Shown: positions 8,606 through 19,944, numbered from the stretch's first letter. The stretch: 64,000 nucleotides of DNA from Betaproteobacteria bacterium HGW-Betaproteobacteria-7 (GCA_002840765.1 PHCE01000009.1:62001-126000); one strand, 5' to 3'. Translations and numbers: made by a program. Notes: a model not told the origin generated them from the sequence alone.

Positions 8606-10274
8606 CGACCTCGGTCGGATCGACCTGGCGTCTTTCGGCCTGGCCGATGAGGAGTTGTCGTCATTGCGGGCAATCACTGCCGACTGGTCGGCGGCGCTGA
8701 ACGAACTGTTCGCCGCCGGGCGCGAGGAGCCGCAGCTCGCTGATTTCATCGCCCGCTGTCGCAGCCTGCCCGGCGAACTGGGCGATGCGCGCTGGCAGGA
8801 GGCCTGGTTGCGCGACTGGCAAAAGCTGAATAGCCAGGGCTATCCGATGCAGATGCTGTTCAACCTGCTGAATACCGCCTTCGATAACTGCGAACGTAAC
8901 GTGCTTGGCGGCGAACGCCTGGTGCCGCGTCTGCGTGTCGACCTGCTCTCGCTGTTGCGTCGTGCGCTGATGTCGGCGCTTAGTTGCGCGGTCGACATGA
9001 TCGAGGAAGGCATCCTGCAGGCGGCAGGGATACCCGGCGAACTGGCCGCCGTACGCTACCTGTGGGAGGGACTGGGAACAGGACAACGCTATGCCGTTCT
9101 CTCGGTTTCCGTGGTTAATCGCGATGCCTTCGTGCACCTTTCGGCGGCTGATCTGCAGAGCCTGCCCGGCCTGCTTGCCGGCCGCCTGGGGCAGCTACTG
9201 CGGGCCGAGGATCGGCTGTTTGCCGGGCGTGAGGGCGAATGGCTGCTGATCTTGCCGAACATCCGCTCGCTGACTCAGCCGGCGCTCGCCGGGGCCTACG
9301 TGCAACGTGATTTTTCCCGGCCCTTCCGGCTGGGCAGCGGCAAGGCCCTGTACTTCGATGTGGCCATCGGTGCTGCCGTCATGCCCGATCACGGCAGCGA
9401 TCCGGAGGCCGTCCTGGCGGCCAGCCGCATTGCCCGCTGGCACCTGGCCGGCGGCCGCGATGCTTTCGCCTGGTTCCTGCCGGAGATGCAGACCGACTGG
9501 CAGCACCGTTCCGAGCTGGCCGACGAACTGAAAATTGCGCTTTCCCAGGAAACGCTGGACCTCTACCTGCAGCCGCAGATAGAGACGGCCAGCGGCCTAT
9601 GCGTAGGGGCTGAATTGCTGCTGCGCTGGCAACGCGAAAGTGGCGAATGGGTCAGTCCACAACTGGCGATGGAGCTCGTCGATGAAAATGGCTGGCGCCG
9701 TCTGTACACCGACTGGTTATTCCGCTATGCCCTGCGCCTGTCCTCCGACCTCGCCGCCGCCGGCATCGAGTTGCGCCTGGCCCTGAACCTGACCGCCGAC
9801 GACCTGGCCGACGATGATCTGGTCGAGATGATCGCTCAGCGTCTGGAAACCTGGCAGATCGGCGGCGAGCGTTTTACCCTGGAACTGACCGAGTCGGCGA
9901 TGCTAGCCAGCCCGGAGCGGGCCCGCGAGATTTTCTCGCAACTGCGCCAGCTGGGTTTCCGCCTGGCGCTCGACGATTTCGGCACCGGCTACTCGTCGCT
10001 CAGCCACTTGGTCAGCCTGCCGCTGGATGAGCTGAAAATCGATCGTTCCTTCATCGTCGCCATGTCCCGCTCGCCGGAACATCGGCGCGTCGTCCGCACC
10101 ATCATCGACCTTGCCCGCGATCTCGACATGATGCCGCTGGCCGAAGGGGTGGAACGCGAGGACGAGGCCGAGATGCTGCGGCAGATGGGTTGCCATCGCA
10201 TCCAGGGCTACCTCTATGGCAAGGCAATGCCGGAGAACGAGTTCATTGCCTGGCACAACAACTATCATGCCTGA
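8586..10274 (+). CDS. EAL-domain c-di-GMP phosphodiesterase with degenerate GGDEF region
   Basis: A 562-residue cytoplasmic protein. Residues ~1-180 resemble no domain I can name. Residues ~180-300 look like a GGDEF fold without a recognisable GGDEF signature. The C-terminal EAL domain keeps the catalytic residues: AELLLRW (ELL for EAL), LNLTADDL, LELTESAM, LALDDFGTGYSSL, LKIDRSF, AEGVE and QGYLYGKAMP. It is predicted to cleave c-di-GMP to pGpG. Its ATG lies inside the end of the HD-GYP gene, so the two probably form one c-di-GMP unit. Confidence 0.9.
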   Translation: MTSTSASDLGRIDLASFGLADEELSSLRAITADWSAALNELFAAGREEPQLADFIARCRSLPGELGDARWQEAWLRDWQKLNSQGYPMQMLFNLLNTAFDNCERNVLGGERLVPRLRVDLLSLLRRALMSALSCAVDMIEEGILQAAGIPGELAAVRYLWEGLGTGQRYAVLSVSVVNRDAFVHLSAADLQSLPGLLAGRLGQLLRAEDRLFAGREGEWLLILPNIRSLTQPALAGAYVQRDFSRPFRLGSGKALYFDVAIGAAVMPDHGSDPEAVLAASRIARWHLAGGRDAFAWFLPEMQTDWQHRSELADELKIALSQETLDLYLQPQIETASGLCVGAELLLRWQRESGEWVSPQLAMELVDENGWRRLYTDWLFRYALRLSSDLAAAGIELRLALNLTADDLADDDLVEMIAQRLETWQIGGERFTLELTESAMLASPERAREIFSQLRQLGFRLALDDFGTGYSSLSHLVSLPLDELKIDRSFIVAMSRSPEHRRVVRTIIDLARDLDMMPLAEGVEREDEAEMLRQMGCHRIQGYLYGKAMPENEFIAWHNNYHA

Positions 10275-10322
10275 TCTGCGCCACCGCTCATCCGCTGTGC
10301 CGCCTTGTTCGAGGGAGATTCC

Positions 10323-10724
10323 ATGTTCGATCCGGTAATCAACAGCCTGCCGGCCTTCGCCGGCTTCTTCGCCACCGCCGTTGGCCTGCTCGCGGCATTC
10401 TCCGCCCTCTACCTGCTGGTTACCCCGTACAGCGAAGTGAAGTTGATCCGCGAGGGCAATGTCGCCGCTGCCGTCAGCCTGGCCGGCGCGCTGCTCGGCT
10501 ATGCGCTGCCGATCGCCGTTGCCGTCGTCGTCAGCCACAACCTCTACGTGATGATCGGCTGGGGCGTCGTCGCCTGCATCGTCCAGCTGTTCGTCTACAT
10601 CGCCGCCCGTCTGGCACTGCCGCAGATCAATCTGGACATTCCCCAGGGCAAGCTGGCTTCCGGCATCTTTCTCGCAGCGCTTTCTGTCGTCGCCGGCATT
10701 CTCAACGCCGGCTGCATCGCCTGA
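10323..10724 (+). CDS. DUF350 family membrane protein
   Basis: A 133-residue inner-membrane protein with about four hydrophobic helices and the DUF350 pattern (GLLAAFSALYLLVTPY, GYALPIAVAVVVSHN, ALSVVAGILNAGCIA). Its function is unknown. DUF350 genes recur beside SPFH and DUF4178 genes, as here. GGGAG upstream supports ATG 10323. It opens a tightly packed operon that runs to 15934. Confidence 0.86.
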   Translation: MFDPVINSLPAFAGFFATAVGLLAAFSALYLLVTPYSEVKLIREGNVAAAVSLAGALLGYALPIAVAVVVSHNLYVMIGWGVVACIVQLFVYIAARLALPQINLDIPQGKLASGIFLAALSVVAGILNAGCIA

Positions 10725-10745
10725 CTTTTTCCCAAGGAGACTCGC

Positions 10746-11762
10746 ATGGCCCTGATGGACTTCATCAAGAAGCAGTTTATCGACATCCTGCAGTGGACCG
10801 AGGACGGCGATGGCACGCTGGCCTGGCGCTTCCCGATGGCGGAAATGGAAATCCAGCACGGCGCCAGCCTGACCGTGCGCGAGTCGCAGATGGCGCTGTT
10901 CGTCAACGAAGGCACCGTCGCCGACGTCTTCGCTCCCGGCATGTACACGCTGACGACCAACACGCTGCCGGTGCTGACCTACCTGAAGAACTGGGACAAG
11001 CTGTTCGAATCCCCGTTCAAGAGCGACGTCTACTTCTTCTCGACGCGTACCCAGCTCGACCAGAAGTGGGGCACGCCGAATCCGATCACCATCCGCGACA
11101 AGGAATTCGGCATCGTCCGCCTGCGCGCCTTCGGCATCTACAGTTACCACCTGGTCGATCCCAAGGTGTTCTACCAGAAGATTTCCGGTACCCGCGACAG
11201 TTACGGCCGCGAGGAACTCGAAGGCCAGTTGCGCAATACGCTGGTCGCCGGCCTGACCGATCTGTTCGGCGAATCCGGCGTGCCCTTCATCGACATGGCC
11301 GCCAATCAGGACGAGTTCGGCAAGGCGATGCTGGAGAAGGCGGCGCCGATGTTCGCCGAATACGGCCTGGCGCTCGATTCGCTGGTGGTGCAGAACGTCT
11401 CGCTGCCGGAAGAATTGCAGAAGACGCTGGACCAGAAGATCAGCATGAACATGATCGGCGACATGCAGCGCTACACCCAGTTCCAGGTCGCCAACAGCAT
11501 TCCCGATGCGGCCAAGAACGAGGGCGGTCTGGCGGCGATGGGCGTCGGCCTCGGTGCCGGCGTCGGCTTCGGTCAGGTGGTCGGCCAGTCGATGGCTGCG
11601 GCGCTGCAGCCCACCAGTGCGGCTCCGCCCGCCGGCGGCACGGTGTCGGCCGACGAGGTCGTGGCGACGCTGGAAAAGCTGCACGCGCTGGTCGGCAAGG
11701 GCATTGTCAGCCAGGCCGAGTTCGAGGCCAAGAAGGCCGAGTTGCTGAAGAAACTGACCTGA
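10746..11762 (+). CDS. SPFH-domain protein with C-terminal SHOCT domain
   Basis: A 338-residue protein of the SPFH class sometimes annotated as virion core protein homologue (YdjI-type). The SPFH/band-7 fold spans about 30-240. It is followed by a Gly-rich hydrophobic stretch (GLAAMGVGLGAGVGFG) and a short C-terminal SHOCT helix pair (LEKLHALVGKGIVSQAEF) of the type linked to oligomerisation. It has no signal peptide. AAGGAG lies just upstream of ATG 10746. Together with DUF350 and DUF4178 neighbours it suggests a membrane-associated assembly of unknown role. Confidence 0.87.
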   Translation: MALMDFIKKQFIDILQWTEDGDGTLAWRFPMAEMEIQHGASLTVRESQMALFVNEGTVADVFAPGMYTLTTNTLPVLTYLKNWDKLFESPFKSDVYFFSTRTQLDQKWGTPNPITIRDKEFGIVRLRAFGIYSYHLVDPKVFYQKISGTRDSYGREELEGQLRNTLVAGLTDLFGESGVPFIDMAANQDEFGKAMLEKAAPMFAEYGLALDSLVVQNVSLPEELQKTLDQKISMNMIGDMQRYTQFQVANSIPDAAKNEGGLAAMGVGLGAGVGFGQVVGQSMAAALQPTSAAPPAGGTVSADEVVATLEKLHALVGKGIVSQAEFEAKKAELLKKLT

Positions 11763-11805
11763 ATCTTGCGCCACCGCTTGTCTTCCCTCTCTCGCCCGTA
11801 GGTCC

Positions 11806-13728
11806 ATGGCGCTGAACGCCACCTGCCCGTCCTGCGGCGCGCCGGTCGTCTTCCGCTCGGCGTCGTCGGTCTTCGCCGTCTGCGAATACTGCAGCAGTAC
11901 CCTGGTCCGCCACGACCTGGCGCTGGAAGACATCGGCAAGATGGCGGCGCTGGTCGAAGACCGCTCGCCGCTGCAACTGGGCAGCGAGGGCAGCTACCGC
12001 GGCGTGCATTTCGCGTTGATCGGCCGCATCCAGCTGAAATACAGCCAGGGCTACTGGAACGAATGGCACCTGCTGTTCGACGATGCGCGCACCGGCTGGC
12101 TGTCGGAAGCCGGCGGCGAGTATGTGCTGACTTTTGCCCAGCCGGTGATGGAGCCAATCCCGGCCTACGAGGAATTGCAGATCGGCCAGCGCTTCGTGCT
12201 CAGCAGCCAGGTATGGACGGTCAGCAACCTGGAGCACGCCGAATGCGTCGCCGGCGAAGGCGAACTGCCATTCAAGGTCGGTGCCGGCTATCCGCTGCTC
12301 GCCGCTGACCTGCGCAGCGCCAGCCAGTTCGCCACCCTCGACTATTCCGAAACGCCGCCGCTGCTGTTTCTCGGCGAGGCGGTCGATATCCGCAAACTGC
12401 AGTTGTCGGGACTGCGCGCCGATCTGGCGGTGACAGAGAAAACGGTCAGCGCCCAGGTCTTCCGCTGCCCGTCCTGCGCCGCACCGCTACAGGCCCGTTC
12501 GGCCGACATCGTCGCCGTCGCCTGCGCCAGTTGTGGCGCTGTCGTCGATACCAGCGATGCCAATCACCGCCTGCTGTCGCAGGCGCTCAAGCACAACGAT
12601 GAAACCTGGGAGCCGCGCCTGCCGCTGGGCAGCAAGGGGAAGCTTGACGGCCAGCCGTACGAGGTCATCGGTTTCCTGGTCAAGCGCAGCCGCGTCGACG
12701 GCATCGCTTACGATTGGCGCGAGTACCTGCTGGCCGGTGAACTCGGCACCTATCGCTGGCTGACCGAATACGACAACCACTGGAATGTCGTCGAGGTGCT
12801 GGCCCAGCCGCCGGCCGGCGCCGGCGCTCAGGAAATTGCCGAGGTGCGCTGGTCGGGTGAAAGCTTCCGCCATTTCGCCAGCTCACCGAATGCCGAAGTG
12901 GTCTATGTGGTCGGCGAATTCACCTGGCGGGTGGAGCGTGGCGAGCGCAATCGCGTCGTCGATTACGTCGCGCCGCCGCTGCTGCTGTCGCGCGAATCCA
13001 CCGAGTTCGAGCTGTCCTGGTCGCTTGGCCGTTACGTTGAGCCAGCGGAGATCGCCAGCGCCTTCCGGCCGCCACGGGCCTTGCCGGCGCCGCTCGGCGT
13101 CTATGCCAACCAGCCGAATCCCTGGCTGGAAACGCATCGCCGGGTCTGCCGCCTGTTCTGGAAGCTGGCCCTCATCGCCATCGTCCTGCAGTTGTGGTTC
13201 TGGCTGTTTTCCGGAGGCCAGCATCTGCTTCGCGAATCCTTCGAATTCACCCCGCAGAGCGTTGCCGAGTCCCGCCAGACGCGCGAGTTCATGGTCAGTG
13301 GCAAGCCGCGCAAGCTGGCCGTGCGCAACACCACCTCGGTTGATAACAGTTGGCTCGGCCTCGACCTGCTGCTGGTCAACAAGGCCACCGGCGAGGCCTG
13401 GCCGGCGGCGCGGGAAATCGCCTACTATCACGGCAACGACGACGGCTACTGGTGGGAGGGCAGTCATGAGGACGAGGTGGTGTTCCTGAACGTGCCACCC
13501 GGAACCTATTACCTGACGGTCGATGCCGAACTGCCGGCGGAGCGACCGGTGCCGGTGCGCACCCAGCTTGAGGTGGCGATTGCCAGTGCCGGCTGGTCCA
13601 ATTTCATCCTGGTGATGGTTTTTCTGACCGCCTTCCCGGTATTCACCCGCATGCGCCAGGCCGCCTTTGAAGTTCAGCGCTGGGCGGAAAGCGATCACGC
13701 TCCGGAGAGCAGCGAGGACGACGACTGA
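11806..13728 (+). CDS. DUF4178 protein with two zinc ribbons and C-terminal membrane segments
   Basis: A 640-residue protein with a duplicated architecture: a zinc ribbon (CPSCGAPVVF with CEYC) plus DUF4178 at the N-terminus, then a second ribbon (CPSCAAPL with CASCG, about 220-250) plus a second DUF4178. The C-terminal third has two hydrophobic helices near 455-475 and 605-622 flanking a soluble domain that is probably on the outer face. The function is unknown. The domain set matches genes that accompany DUF350 and SPFH genes elsewhere. Its stop overlaps the next small gene as TGATG. Confidence 0.87.
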   Translation: MALNATCPSCGAPVVFRSASSVFAVCEYCSSTLVRHDLALEDIGKMAALVEDRSPLQLGSEGSYRGVHFALIGRIQLKYSQGYWNEWHLLFDDARTGWLSEAGGEYVLTFAQPVMEPIPAYEELQIGQRFVLSSQVWTVSNLEHAECVAGEGELPFKVGAGYPLLAADLRSASQFATLDYSETPPLLFLGEAVDIRKLQLSGLRADLAVTEKTVSAQVFRCPSCAAPLQARSADIVAVACASCGAVVDTSDANHRLLSQALKHNDETWEPRLPLGSKGKLDGQPYEVIGFLVKRSRVDGIAYDWREYLLAGELGTYRWLTEYDNHWNVVEVLAQPPAGAGAQEIAEVRWSGESFRHFASSPNAEVVYVVGEFTWRVERGERNRVVDYVAPPLLLSRESTEFELSWSLGRYVEPAEIASAFRPPRALPAPLGVYANQPNPWLETHRRVCRLFWKLALIAIVLQLWFWLFSGGQHLLRESFEFTPQSVAESRQTREFMVSGKPRKLAVRNTTSVDNSWLGLDLLLVNKATGEAWPAAREIAYYHGNDDGYWWEGSHEDEVVFLNVPPGTYYLTVDAELPAERPVPVRTQLEVAIASAGWSNFILVMVFLTAFPVFTRMRQAAFEVQRWAESDHAPESSEDDD

Positions 13729-13867
13729 TGCTGCCGAAATTCAATCTGGCGGCGGCCGTGCTGGCACTGGCCCTGTTCGCGACAGCCCAGCAGCAGGGCT
13801 GGAATGTCTTCGACGATGTCGCCAAGCCCGGTGACGCTCGCGGCAGCAGCAGCCGGACCAGCCACAA

Positions 13868-13871
<4 letters not shown>
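13728..13871 (+). CDS. Small hydrophobic/secreted 47-residue protein in the SPFH operon
   Basis: A short gene between DUF4178 and the GGDEF gene. It starts at the ATG of a TGATG overlap and stops at the TGA of an ATGA overlap with the next gene, which strongly suggests a real coupled cistron. The product has an N-terminal hydrophobic segment (AAAVLALALFATAQQQ) that could be a signal or anchor. A polar tail follows (GWNVFDDVAKPGDARGSSS) ending in Ser/Arg/His residues. I do not recognise the family. Confidence 0.66.
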
Positions 13872-15934
<2,063 letters not shown>

Positions 15935-15941
15935 GTGTCGC

Positions 15942-17399
15942 TCAGCCGGCGTTGACGGCGAAACACAGGTATTTCATTTCGAGGTATTCGTCGATGCCGT
16001 ATTTCGAACCCTCGCGGCCGACGCCGGACTGCTTGATGCCGCCGAAGGGCGCCACCTCGTTCGAGATCAGCCCGGTATTGATGCCGACCATGCCATATTC
16101 CAGCGCCTCGCCGACGCGCCAGCAGCGACCGATGTCGCGGCTGTAGAAATAGGCGGCCAGGCCGAACTCGGTGTCGTTGGCCAGGGCGACGGCCTCGGCC
16201 TCAGTCTTGAAGCGGAACAGCGGCGCCACCGGGCCGAAGGTTTCCTCGCGGGCGACGCTCATCGCCGGCGAGACATCGGCCAGCACCGTTGGCTGGTAGA
16301 AGTTGCCGCCGCGTTCATGGCGGGCGCCGCCGCAAAGAATGCGCGCCCCCTTGGCGACGGCGTCGGCAACATGCGCTTCGACCTTGGCCAGGCCGGCGGC
16401 GTTGATCAGCGGCCCCTGGCTGACCCCTTCCTCGCTGCCGGGGCCGACCTTCAGCTGGCGCGCACGTTCGGCCAGACGACTGGCAAAGGCCTCGTAGATG
16501 CCATCCTGGATCAGGAAGCGGTTGGCGCAGACGCAGGTTTGCCCGGTATTGCGGTATTTGGCGATCATCGCGCCGTCGACCGCGGCGTCCACATCGGCAT
16601 CGTCGAAAACGATGAACGGGGCATTGCCGCCCAGTTCCAGCGACAGCTTCTTCACCGTTGGCGCGCACTGCGCCATCAGCAGTCGGCCGACCGCCGTCGA
16701 GCCGGTGAACGACAGCTTGCGGACGATCGGGCTGGCCGTCAGCTCGCCACCGATGGCCACCGGCTGGCCGGTAATGACATTGAAGACACCGGCCGGCAGC
16801 CCCGCCTGCTCAGCCAGTACGGCCAGGGCCAGGGCGGTCAGCGGCGTCGCCTCGGCCGGTTTGACCACCACCGTGCAGCCGGCGGCCAGCGCCGGCGCCA
16901 CCTTGCGGGTGATCATCGCCAGCGGGAAATTCCACGGCGTGATCGCCGCACAGACGCCAATCGGTTGGCGGACGACGAGTAGCCGCTTGTCGGCATTCGG
17001 GCTGGGAATGCTCTCGCCGTAGGTACGTTTGCCTTCTTCGGCAAACCATTCGATGAAGGAGGCGCCGTAGGCCACTTCGCCCTTTGCCTCGGTCAGCGGC
17101 TTGCCGCCCTCGGCGGTGATCAGGCGGGCGAGGTCATCGGCGTTCAGATTGATCAGGCGGAACCATTCGAGCAGCACCGCCCCGCGTTGCTTGGCCGTCA
17201 GCGTCCGCCAGGCGGGCAGGGCGGCAGCGGCAGCGGCGATCGCGCGCTTGGTCTCGCCGGCGCCACAACAGGGGACCTCGGCCAGCCGCTGGCCGCTGGC
17301 CGGGTCGAGCACGACCAGCGTCGCTCCATCGTCGGCCGGCAACCATTGGCCGCCGATCAGGTTGGCGGAGCGCAGCAAATCCGTATTGTCTAGATTCAT
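15942..17399 (-). CDS. gabD: Succinate-semialdehyde dehydrogenase (NAD(P)+)
   Basis: An aldehyde dehydrogenase of 485 residues that oxidises succinate semialdehyde to succinate in GABA-type degradation. It shows PWNFPLAMITRK, the nucleotide-binding FTGST, the catalytic Glu in LELGGNAPF and the catalytic Cys in GQTCVCANR, all in GabD spacing. The open frame extends far upstream, but residues before MNLDNTDLL are out-of-frame translation of the neighbouring lipoprotein and tRNA. ATG 17399 gives the family length. Its end lies 8 bases from the end of the convergent GGDEF gene. Substrate choice is inferred from overall similarity. Confidence 0.88.
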   Translation of the reverse strand: MNLDNTDLLRSANLIGGQWLPADDGATLVVLDPASGQRLAEVPCCGAGETKRAIAAAAAALPAWRTLTAKQRGAVLLEWFRLINLNADDLARLITAEGGKPLTEAKGEVAYGASFIEWFAEEGKRTYGESIPSPNADKRLLVVRQPIGVCAAITPWNFPLAMITRKVAPALAAGCTVVVKPAEATPLTALALAVLAEQAGLPAGVFNVITGQPVAIGGELTASPIVRKLSFTGSTAVGRLLMAQCAPTVKKLSLELGGNAPFIVFDDADVDAAVDGAMIAKYRNTGQTCVCANRFLIQDGIYEAFASRLAERARQLKVGPGSEEGVSQGPLINAAGLAKVEAHVADAVAKGARILCGGARHERGGNFYQPTVLADVSPAMSVAREETFGPVAPLFRFKTEAEAVALANDTEFGLAAYFYSRDIGRCWRVGEALEYGMVGINTGLISNEVAPFGGIKQSGVGREGSKYGIDEYLEMKYLCFAVNAG

Positions 17400-17462
17400 G
17401 ACTTTGAAAATTCCCGTGAAAACGTTAACTTGGCGGGCATAGCGGACAACTCTCGCCGAAAC

Positions 17463-17960
17463 ATGCACATCCTGACCACGATACTTGCCGTCCTCGCCGC
17501 GCTGGCCCTGGCCGCCTGCGGAACGCCGGCCAGCCGGCCGGATACCTCGGCGGGAACTATAACGCAGCCCCGGGCGGTCAGCGAAAAGGGCAACGAAATC
17601 GCCCTCTACGCCCTCGGCCTGATCGATACCGCTTACCGCTTCGGTGGCAAGAACCCGGAAGCCGGCCTCGACTGCAGCGGCATGGTCAGCTACATCTATG
17701 ACCGCGCCGTCGGCCTCAAGGTGCAGGGCAGCGCCGCCGACATCGCCCGTCGCGGCCGGCCGATCGACCGTGTCGCCCTGCGTCCAGGTGATCTCGTCTT
17801 CTTCAACACACGCAACCGCCCGTACTCGCACGTCGGCATCTATCTCGGTGACGACCGCTTCGTCCACGCGCCGTCGACCAACGGTCGTGTGCGTATCGAT
17901 GCTCTCGCCAACCGCTACTACGCCCAGCGCTTCGAAGCCGCCCGGACCTTCTTCGATTGA
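17463..17960 (+). CDS. NlpC/P60 family lipoprotein, peptidoglycan endopeptidase
   Basis: A 165-residue lipoprotein with a lipobox (ALALAAC) followed by an NlpC/P60 domain. The catalytic Cys lies in LDCSGMVSY, the His in YSHVGIYLGD, and the third polar residue in the HAPSTNGRV segment. Such enzymes cleave D-Glu-meso-DAP bonds in cell-wall stem peptides (Spr/MepS type). It diverges from gabD across 63 bases. Confidence 0.9.
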   Translation: MHILTTILAVLAALALAACGTPASRPDTSAGTITQPRAVSEKGNEIALYALGLIDTAYRFGGKNPEAGLDCSGMVSYIYDRAVGLKVQGSAADIARRGRPIDRVALRPGDLVFFNTRNRPYSHVGIYLGDDRFVHAPSTNGRVRIDALANRYYAQRFEAARTFFD

Positions 17961-17978
17961 TCCCGCGGCGACGTTGCA

Positions 17979-18008
17979 TTGGACGGCACCGGCGGCAGAA
18001 GGTAGAAT
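17979..18008 (+). promoter_or_regulatory. Probable sigma70 promoter of tRNA-Arg
   Basis: TTGGAC (17979-17984) and TAGAAT (18003-18008) are separated by 18 bases, ending 12 bases before the tRNA. A match of this quality at this distance fits a tRNA promoter. Confidence 0.55.
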
Positions 18009-18020
18009 CCGACCTCCCAA

Positions 18021-18097
18021 GCGCCCATAGCTCAGCTGGATAGAGTACTGCCCTCCGAAGGCAGGGGTCGTGCGTTCGAATCGCGCTGGGCGCGCCA
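18021..18097 (+). tRNA. tRNA-Arg (anticodon CCG)
   Basis: A 77-base cloverleaf with an encoded CCA. The acceptor GCGCCCA pairs with TGGGCGC. The anticodon stem CTGCC/GGCAG encloses the loop CTCCGAA, which gives anticodon CCG (reads CGG, arginine). The T loop is GTTCGAATC-like (TTCGAAT). It has its own promoter and terminator. Confidence 0.96.
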
Positions 18098-18109
18098 GAA
18101 TTCTGTATT

Positions 18110-18157
18110 GCAGCAAATGAAAAGACCGCCTGTCAGGGCGGTCTTTTCATTTGCTGC
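18110..18157. terminator. Bidirectional terminator, perfect 21-bp inverted repeat
   Basis: Bases 18110-18130 and 18137-18157 are exact reverse complements around a six-base loop. The core GACCGCC/GGCGGTC is flanked by AAAA/TTTT, so it can terminate the tRNA transcript on the plus strand and the arsR-like transcript on the minus strand. The arms extend beyond what termination needs. Confidence 0.9.
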
Positions 18158-18181
18158 GTTCGGATAACGGAAATCGCAGTG

Positions 18182-18520
18182 TCAGCTTGCGGGAGTTGCC
18201 GCCTCTTCGTTCAGGCTGATCAAGGCGAACAGTTTGGGGTCGCGCAGGGAGTAGTAGATGCGGCTGGCCTCCTTGCGCGAGCGTACGACCTTGCGGTTAT
18301 GGAGGACGCTCAGGTGGCGGGAGACATTGGGTTGCGAAGACCACAGCGCGTCGCAAATGTCGCTGGCCGAGCGTTCACCTGAGGAGAGCAGGTGAACGAT
18401 GGCGAGTCGCAGGGGGTGGGCAAGCGCGGCAATGAGTGCTGCTGTTGTTTCAAGCTCGTCTTTTTTCCAGCCGGCCAGGCTGCCGACGGCTTCGTTATTC
18501 CCGTTGTGGGTGAATGACAT
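18182..18520 (-). CDS. ArsR/SmtB family transcriptional regulator
   Basis: A 112-residue winged-helix repressor. The HTH core LAHPLRLAIVHLL, SASDICDAL and QPNVSRHLSVLHN is typical of ArsR, with the recognition helix in NVSRHLSVL and the beta wing after it. The usual CxC metal site in the alpha3 helix is absent; only one Cys is seen (DICDAL), so the signal may not be As/Cd type. AGGAGA precedes the ATG on the minus strand. It lies 78 bases downstream of bioB in the same direction and ends at the shared terminator. Confidence 0.88.
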   Translation of the reverse strand: MSFTHNGNNEAVGSLAGWKKDELETTAALIAALAHPLRLAIVHLLSSGERSASDICDALWSSQPNVSRHLSVLHNRKVVRSRKEASRIYYSLRDPKLFALISLNEEAATPAS

Positions 18521-18598
18521 CTTGTCTCCTCAATCGCTTGATTACGCTCTCTGGGTGGTGCATTCCGGGCGGGCGGCGTCTTTGCTCGCCGGCAGCGT

Positions 18599-19648
18599 TC
18601 ATGTGGGAATCAGGCCAAGCTGCTGGAACATCAGGTCATCGTTGGCGGCAGGGTTGTTCTCGGTGGTCAGCAGTTCGCTGCCGTAGAAAATCGAATTGGC
18701 GCCGGCCAGGAAACACAGGGCCTGCAGTTCGGTACTCATTTCGTGGCGTCCCGCGGACAGGCGGATTCGCGATTTCGGCAGCAGGATTCGGGCAACGGCG
18801 ATGGTGCGCACGAACTCGAAGCTGTCCAGCCTGGCGGTGCCCTCCAGAGGCAGCCCGGGAACCGTCACCAGATGGTTGATCGGAACCGACTCTGGTGGCT
18901 TGGGCAGGTTGGCGAACTGAACCAGCAGGCCGGCGCGGTGGCGGCGGGTTTCGCCCATGCCGACGATGCCACCGGAACATATCTTGATGCCGGCCTGGCG
19001 AACCTGGTCTATCGTCTGCAGGCGGTCTTCATAGAGATGAGTGGAAACGATCTGCGGGTAGTAGTCGGCCGCCGTATCGAGGTTGTGGTTGTAGAAATCG
19101 AGCCCGGCATTCTTCAGGTGTTCCGCCTGACCTGGCTTGAGCATGCCGAGGGTCAAGCAGGTTTCCAGTCCGAGCGCCTTGACCGCTTTGACCATTTCGA
19201 TCACCAACTCGAGGTCCTTGTCCCTGGGGTTGCGCCAGGCGGCACCCATGCAGAAGCGGGAGGCACCGCGAGCCAGCGCTTCCCTGGCGGCGGCGAGCAC
19301 CTCGGCCAGCGGCTTTAGCGGTTCGCGCTCAACCGTGCCGTGATGGGCGGATTGCGAACAGTATTTGCAATCCTCGGAGCAGCCGCCGGTCTTGATGGAG
19401 AAAAGCGCCGAGCGCTGGATCTCGTTGGGGTTGAAGTGCAGGCGATGCACGGCCTGTGCCTGCCAGAGAAGGTCCATCAGGGGTTGGGCGAAGAGCGCGA
19501 GGGCGCCTTCCTCGGTGCGCAGGTTAGCCGCTGGTCGTTCACCTGGGCGGCTCTCCTGGCCCGGCGACTGCCAGTTTCGGGTCGACTCTTTCAAGGGGGT
19601 GGGGCGTACGGTCATGGGTGCGTGTGTGGGTGTGGCGATGTTGGTCAT
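18599..19648 (-). CDS. bioB: Biotin synthase (radical SAM)
   Basis: BioB inserts sulfur into dethiobiotin using a radical-SAM 4Fe-4S cluster and an auxiliary 2Fe-2S cluster. The 349-residue protein has the CxxxCxxC motif [14 protein letters not shown] (Cys90, 94, 97), the GMGETRRHR segment, the VPINHLV strand and the arginine ligand in [11 protein letters not shown]. An N-terminal extension of about 30 residues precedes the conserved core. Its start overlaps the stop of the EF-hand gene (ATGA), so it is the last gene of the hemerythrin operon. The usual bioFADC neighbours are not here. Confidence 0.95.
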   Translation of the reverse strand: MTNIATPTHAPMTVRPTPLKESTRNWQSPGQESRPGERPAANLRTEEGALALFAQPLMDLLWQAQAVHRLHFNPNEIQRSALFSIKTGGCSEDCKYCSQSAHHGTVEREPLKPLAEVLAAAREALARGASRFCMGAAWRNPRDKDLELVIEMVKAVKALGLETCLTLGMLKPGQAEHLKNAGLDFYNHNLDTAADYYPQIVSTHLYEDRLQTIDQVRQAGIKICSGGIVGMGETRRHRAGLLVQFANLPKPPESVPINHLVTVPGLPLEGTARLDSFEFVRTIAVARILLPKSRIRLSAGRHEMSTELQALCFLAGANSIFYGSELLTTENNPAANDDLMFQQLGLIPT

Positions 19649-19944
19649 TTTTCCCAGCGTTTGTGGCCGACAAATTCTTCCCAGTCGAGATAGCCATCGC
19701 TGTTCAGGTCGCGTTGGGGAAAGCGCTCGGTCAGATAAGCTGAATCCTGTTCGACCTCCGGCCGTGACAGCTTGCCGTCACGATCCTTGTCCAGGATGGC
19801 GAAGCGCTCCGCCGCCTTCTGCTTTGCCAGGCGGGCAACGTCACCCTTGCGCCCATCCTGGTCAAGCTTGGGGACCATGGTCTGGGCAAGGGCGGCCGGC
19901 GGCAGCAGAAAGCACAAGAGAACGGCAGTCCGGGCGCAACTCAT
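19645..19944 (-). CDS. Small secreted EF-hand protein
   Basis: A 99-residue exported protein. A signal peptide ([21 protein letters not shown]) is followed by two EF-hand loops: [12 protein letters not shown] and [12 protein letters not shown], each with acidic ligands at 1, 3, 5 and 12. It probably binds calcium in the periplasm. The open frame runs upstream into hemerythrin, but ATG 19944 is preceded by GAGGGG and gives a proper signal peptide. It overlaps both neighbours by ATGA junctions. Confidence 0.83.
   Translation of the reverse strand: MSCARTAVLLCFLLPPAALAQTMVPKLDQDGRKGDVARLAKQKAAERFAILDKDRDGKLSRPEVEQDSAYLTERFPQRDLNSDGYLDWEEFVGHKRWEK

Noticed and set aside
9903..11939. A 678-codon open frame on the minus strand
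   Set aside because: It lies opposite the EAL, DUF350 and SPFH genes and has a Gln/His/Arg-rich composition typical of a shadow frame.
17400..18116. N-terminal extension of the gabD frame to 18116
   Set aside because: The extra 239 codons are antisense to the NlpC/P60 gene and run through tRNA-Arg. GabD length and its conserved start place the ATG at 17399.
18571..18586. GGGCGGC-GTCT-TTGCT with sigma54 spacing on the plus strand
   Set aside because: It lacks the TGGCAC core and points into the antisense strand of bioB with no gene to drive. It shows that weak matches arise by chance and is why the weaker candidates have low confidence.
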